This document shows positions 58,340 to 64,000 of a stretch of 64,000 nt of DNA, one piece after another; positions within the stretch are counted from its first letter, which is position 1, and each line of letters begins with the position of its first letter. This DNA comes from Solirubrobacteraceae bacterium (lineage in GTDB: Bacteria > Actinomycetota > Thermoleophilia > Solirubrobacterales > Solirubrobacteraceae), in the NCBI GenBank assembly GCA_030447505.1, contig JAUJOT010000003.1:372001-436000 (forward strand), written 5' to 3'. The translations under genes were made by a program, and so were the position numbers. A model generated the notes under the pieces. The model saw nothing but the letters and a program-made list of their open reading frames with translations, made no database searches and was not told where the DNA came from.

Positions 58340-59302
58340 TCAGCTCCATCGCGTGCCCATGTGAACGAAGCGCTCGGCGGGGACGCCGCCCCCCCGGGCG
58401 AGCATCGCCCGCGTCGCGTCCGGCATCGTGATGAAGCGCTTGAGCAGGTCGGCCGAGGCCGTACGCAGCTCCGGCCGCAGCGTGCTGACGTACCACAGGC
58501 CGGAGATCGGGGTGCCGCGCACGTCGAGCTCGACGAGCGCGCCGCGCTCGAGCTCGTCGCGGACAGTGTGGCCGATCGCGAGCGTGACGCCGCGACCCGA
58601 GGCAACCTGCGCCAGCGCGGCCGCGAAGTTCGGGTACGTGCGCGTGCGCCGTGGCGCGATCGACTGCCGCGCGAGGAACGCCCCGGTGTCGGTCGAGCGG
58701 TCGCTCTCGTATGGGCCGAGCAGCCACGGCGTGCTGACGAGCGCCGCCGGGGCGAGTCCCTTCGACGAGGCCAGCGTGTGCCCGGGCGCGGCGACGACGA
58801 TCAGCCCGTAGCGCAGAAACGGCTCGCAGACCATCGCCGGCACGTCCTGGCGCTCGGTCACGGGAGGGCCCAGCGTGATGTCCGCCGTGCGGTTGGCGAG
58901 CAGGGCGGCGTGCTCCTCGCGGCGCGCGACGCGCAGGTCGACCTCGACGTCGGGGTGGCGGTGGCGGAACACGCTCAGCAGCGGCCCGGCAGCGAACTCC
59001 GCGAACGGCGGCGTCGCCGCGACGCGCAGCGTCGTCTTGTGGCTGTCGGCGTCGCGGACCTGGCGACGCGTCTCCTCCGCGAGATCGAGGATCTCGCTGG
59101 CGGCGCTCGCGAGGCGCCGCCCGCCGGGGGTCAGCTCGATCACACCGCATGACCGGATGTACAGCTTGTCGCCGAGCTCGCGACGCAGTGCTCCAACCGC
59201 GCCGGATATCGCCGGCTCGGAGACCTGCAACGCGTGAGCTGCGGCCTTCACCGAGCCCAGCCGGGCGACCGTGATGAACGAGCGGAGCTGCGACAGGGTC
59301 AA
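58340..59302 (-). CDS. LysR-family transcriptional regulator
   Basis: The product is 320 residues from TTG 59302 (MTLSQLRSFITVARLGSVKA). The N-terminal winged HTH is typical (AAHALQVSEPAISGAVGALR, then LYIRSCGVIELTPGGRRLA). It is followed by a linker helix and the two-lobed periplasmic-binding-like effector domain (TLRVAATPPFAEFAAGPLLS, TLGPPVTERQDVPAMVCEPF, VASGRGVTLAIGHTVRDELE). It is divergent from the cox operon, with 89 bases between the starts, so it probably regulates coxMSL in response to CO or a related signal, as LysR-type regulators do elsewhere. The effector is unknown. Confidence 0.9.
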   Translation of the reverse strand: MTLSQLRSFITVARLGSVKAAAHALQVSEPAISGAVGALRRELGDKLYIRSCGVIELTPGGRRLASAASEILDLAEETRRQVRDADSHKTTLRVAATPPFAEFAAGPLLSVFRHRHPDVEVDLRVARREEHAALLANRTADITLGPPVTERQDVPAMVCEPFLRYGLIVVAAPGHTLASSKGLAPAALVSTPWLLGPYESDRSTDTGAFLARQSIAPRRTRTYPNFAAALAQVASGRGVTLAIGHTVRDELERGALVELDVRGTPISGLWYVSTLRPELRTASADLLKRFITMPDATRAMLARGGGVPAERFVHMGTRWS

Positions 59303-59304
59303 TT

Positions 59305-59338
59305 AAGCGATCGCTTCATTCGGTTTGCATAGCGATCG
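59305..59338. promoter_or_regulatory. Repeated AGCGATCG sites between the LysR gene and coxM
   Basis: The perfect 12-bp palindrome AAGCGATCGCTT lies at 59305-59316, and its core AGCGATCG recurs at 59331-59338, 25 bases apart. The first is three bases from the LysR start. Paired sites at about two helical turns are what a LysR tetramer uses as recognition and activation sites, which fits control of the divergent genes. Confidence 0.55.
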
Positions 59339-59391
59339 TAGCGTGCATAGGATCGTTGTCGGACACTTTCGGAGGAGAGGAGCGTCACACC

Positions 59392-60276
59392 TTGGCAATG
59401 CAGACCCCAGCGCCCTGCGAGTACTCGCGGGCAACGAGCGTCGACGACGCCATAGCGCAGCTTCAAGCGCTCGGCGGCAACGCTCGCATTCTGGCGGGCG
59501 GCTACAGCCTCATCCCGATGATGAAGCTGCGCCTCGCCAACCCCGGCCACGTGATCGACATCAACCCAATCGAGCCGGAGCTGAACTACATTCGCCAGGA
59601 GGGCAACGAGATCCGCATCGGCGCGCTTACGCGCCATGTCAACATGCTCGAGTCCGATCTGCTCGATCGTACGTTCCCGCACATCTTCCGTGACGCCGAG
59701 GCGGTTCTGGCCGACCCGGTCGTGCGCAACCGCGGCACGATGGGCGGCTCGCTCTGTCAGTCAGACCCCGCCGAGGACCTCTCCGGCGTCGTCGTGGCGC
59801 TCAAGGGCAGGGCCGTGCTGCGCGGACCGGGCGGCGCCGAGCGCGTCGTCGAGATGGACGAGTTCCACATCGGCCCGTACATGACCGCCGTCGGCCCGAC
59901 CGAGATGCTGATCGAGGTTCGCTTCGACGTCCATCCGGGCTTCGGCGGCGCCCACGAGAAGGTCGAGCGCCGCGCCGGCGACTTCGCGATCGTGGCGGCA
60001 TCGGCGGGTCTGAGCATCCAAGGTGGCGTCATCCGCGAGGCCGGCGTCGCCTGCAGCGCGGTCGGCCCGACCACGATGCACATCAAGCGCGCCGAGCAGG
60101 CGCTCGTCGGCAAGGCGCCGTCCGAGCAGCTGTTCCAGCAGGCCGGCCAGATCGCCTCTGCCGACTGCTCGCCGAACAGCGACGGCCGCGGGCCCGCTGA
60201 CTACAAGCGCGCCGTCGCCGGCGTGCTCACACAACGAGCCCTCAGCCGCGCCGCGGCCACGGCGCTGCGCAGCTAA
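59392..60276 (+). CDS. coxM: Carbon monoxide dehydrogenase medium (FAD) subunit
   Basis: The product is 294 residues from TTG 59392, nine bases after GAGAGGAG; ATG 59398 is the alternative. It binds FAD in the molybdenum hydroxylase. The N-terminal ARILAGGYSLIPMMKLRLAN is the first FAD loop (AGGxSLxPxMKxRLA), and NRGTMGGSLCQSDPAEDLSG is the second (GTxGGSLxxxDPxxD). The remainder (ADFAIVAASAGLSIQGGVI-like region, then ACSAVGPTTMHIKRAEQALV) is the C-terminal CO_deh_flav domain. It passes electrons from the FeS subunit to the quinone or other acceptor. It is the first gene of coxMSL. Confidence 0.93.
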   Translation: MAMQTPAPCEYSRATSVDDAIAQLQALGGNARILAGGYSLIPMMKLRLANPGHVIDINPIEPELNYIRQEGNEIRIGALTRHVNMLESDLLDRTFPHIFRDAEAVLADPVVRNRGTMGGSLCQSDPAEDLSGVVVALKGRAVLRGPGGAERVVEMDEFHIGPYMTAVGPTEMLIEVRFDVHPGFGGAHEKVERRAGDFAIVAASAGLSIQGGVIREAGVACSAVGPTTMHIKRAEQALVGKAPSEQLFQQAGQIASADCSPNSDGRGPADYKRAVAGVLTQRALSRAAATALRS

Positions 60277-60287
60277 GGAGGTAATCA

Positions 60288-60812
<525 letters not shown>

Positions 60813-60817
60813 CCAGC

Positions 60818-63249
<2,432 letters not shown>

Positions 63250-63253
<4 letters not shown>

Positions 63254-64000
63254 GAAGCGACGCGCTTGCGCGGCGAGCTGAAGAGCTCGCCGCGCAGGGC
63301 GCGGCCTTCGCGACCGCGACCGTCGTGCGCGCCCAGCGCCCGACGAGCGCGCACGCCGGAGACGTCGCGCTCATCACGAGCGATGGCAACATCGAGGGCT
63401 TCGTCGGCGGCATCTGCGCCGAGCACAGCGTCCGGCTGTTCGCCTGGACGGCGATGAAGTCCGGCAAGCCGCTGCTCCTGCGGATCCTGCCGGAGGTGAG
63501 CGACGACATGAAGACCGGAGCAGAGCAGGACGGTGCCGTCACGGTCGAGAACACGTGCCTGTCCGGTGGCGCGATCGAGATCTTCCTCGAGCCGACGCTG
63601 CCGATCCCGCGCGTGAACATCGTCGGCTCCAAGCCGATCGCGGCCGCGATCGAGCGGCTCGGGTCGGAGTTCGACCTCGACATCGCGGCAGTCGGTGACG
63701 ACCCCGCGCAGATCCGCGAGGGCGACCTCGGAATCGTCGTCGCCGCGCACGGCAAGGGCGAGCTCGAGGCGATCCGCGCCGGCCTGGAGGCCGATCTGCC
63801 CTACGTCGGGCTCGTCGCGAGCCCCAAGCGCGGAACCGCGCTGCTCGACGAGCTGCGCGAAGCCGGAGTTCCCGAGGACAAACTTCAACGCGTCGACTGT
63901 CCCGCCGGTCTGGACATCGGCGCGCAGACGCCGCCCGAGGTCGCGCTGTCGATCATCGCGCGGCTGATCGAGACGCGCTACGGCGGCGCGTACACGCCCC
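63250..64000 (+). CDS. XdhC/CoxF-family maturation protein, truncated by the window end
   Basis: The reading opens at a GTG overlapping the coxL stop (GTGA) and stays open for 250 codons to the end of the window. It begins VRSDALARRAEELAAQGAAF, then ATATVVRAQRPTSAHAGDVA, LITSDGNIEGFVGGICAEHS, a central TCLSGGAIEIFLEPTLPIPR, the Rossmann region VNIVGSKPIAAAIERLGSEF and LVASPKRGTALLDELREAGV. This is the XdhC N- and C-domain order. These proteins insert or sulfurate the molybdenum cofactor of hydroxylases. In cox clusters the homologue is CoxF, so maturation of CoxL is the likely role. Confidence 0.88.

Overview
The window is about 70% G+C, with frequent GTG and TTG starts and many 4-base ATGA or GTGA gene overlaps. 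Together with an aerobic CO dehydrogenase locus, MreB and actinobacterial-looking hypothetical proteins, this suggests a high-GC actinobacterium, possibly of the Thermoleophilia/Solirubrobacterales type. The taxon is an inference, because no rRNA is present.

Layout. 0-3.9 kb: a surface-polysaccharide-like locus (oxidoreductase end, AlkP-superfamily enzyme, GT2 glycosyltransferase, flippase). 4-7.8 kb: a gene graveyard with a frameshifted tyrosine integrase, a 3' tRNA-Ala fragment, an excisionase-like piece and a VWA-domain pseudogene. 7.8-17.0 kb: a tightly overlapping recC-recB-recD operon. 17.2-17.5 kb: an IS3 remnant. 17.7-31.5 kb: a complete seven-gene BREX phage-defence operon (brxE, brxA, brxB, brxC, pglX, pglZ, brxL), whose BrxL ends in a Schlafen/AlbA_2-like domain where a Lon-like domain is expected. 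31.5-33.9 kb: helicase, IS256, IS21 and integrase remnants. 34.1-39.2 kb: a three-gene cassette that I cannot match to a named system (PPDK/PEP-synthase-like ATP-grasp protein, AAA+ ATPase, HIT protein). It is followed by a divergent gene pair sharing a palindromic operator that overlaps both start codons. This cargo is bracketed by two inverted ~754-bp IS21-family copies (32.9-33.7 and 40.5-41.2 kb). 41.7 kb: a decayed tRNA-Asp-like 3' end.

From 41.8 kb the content looks more like host genes: a zinc alcohol dehydrogenase, MreB, small hypotheticals, a PIN/RHH toxin-antitoxin pair, a secreted LVIVD-type protein, a triosephosphate isomerase relic lacking its middle, a broken Gfo/Idh/MocA oxidoreductase and an intact tRNA-Ala(TGC). 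51.4-55.7 kb holds an eight-gene operon of single-pass membrane proteins with coiled-coil-like tails and no recognised domain, closed by a perfect 12-bp-stem terminator. 56.4-57.9 kb is moaC-moaA (molybdenum cofactor synthesis). 58.3-64 kb is a LysR regulator divergent from coxM-coxS-coxL and an XdhC/CoxF-like gene that runs off the end. CoxL carries the form I signature AYRCSFR, so the moa genes and the molybdenum hydroxylase make functional sense together.

The 17-42 kb stretch reads as a defence island. The strongest candidates for something undescribed are the PPDK-like/AAA+/HIT cassette with its inverted IS21 borders, the BrxL domain swap, and the eight-gene membrane operon.
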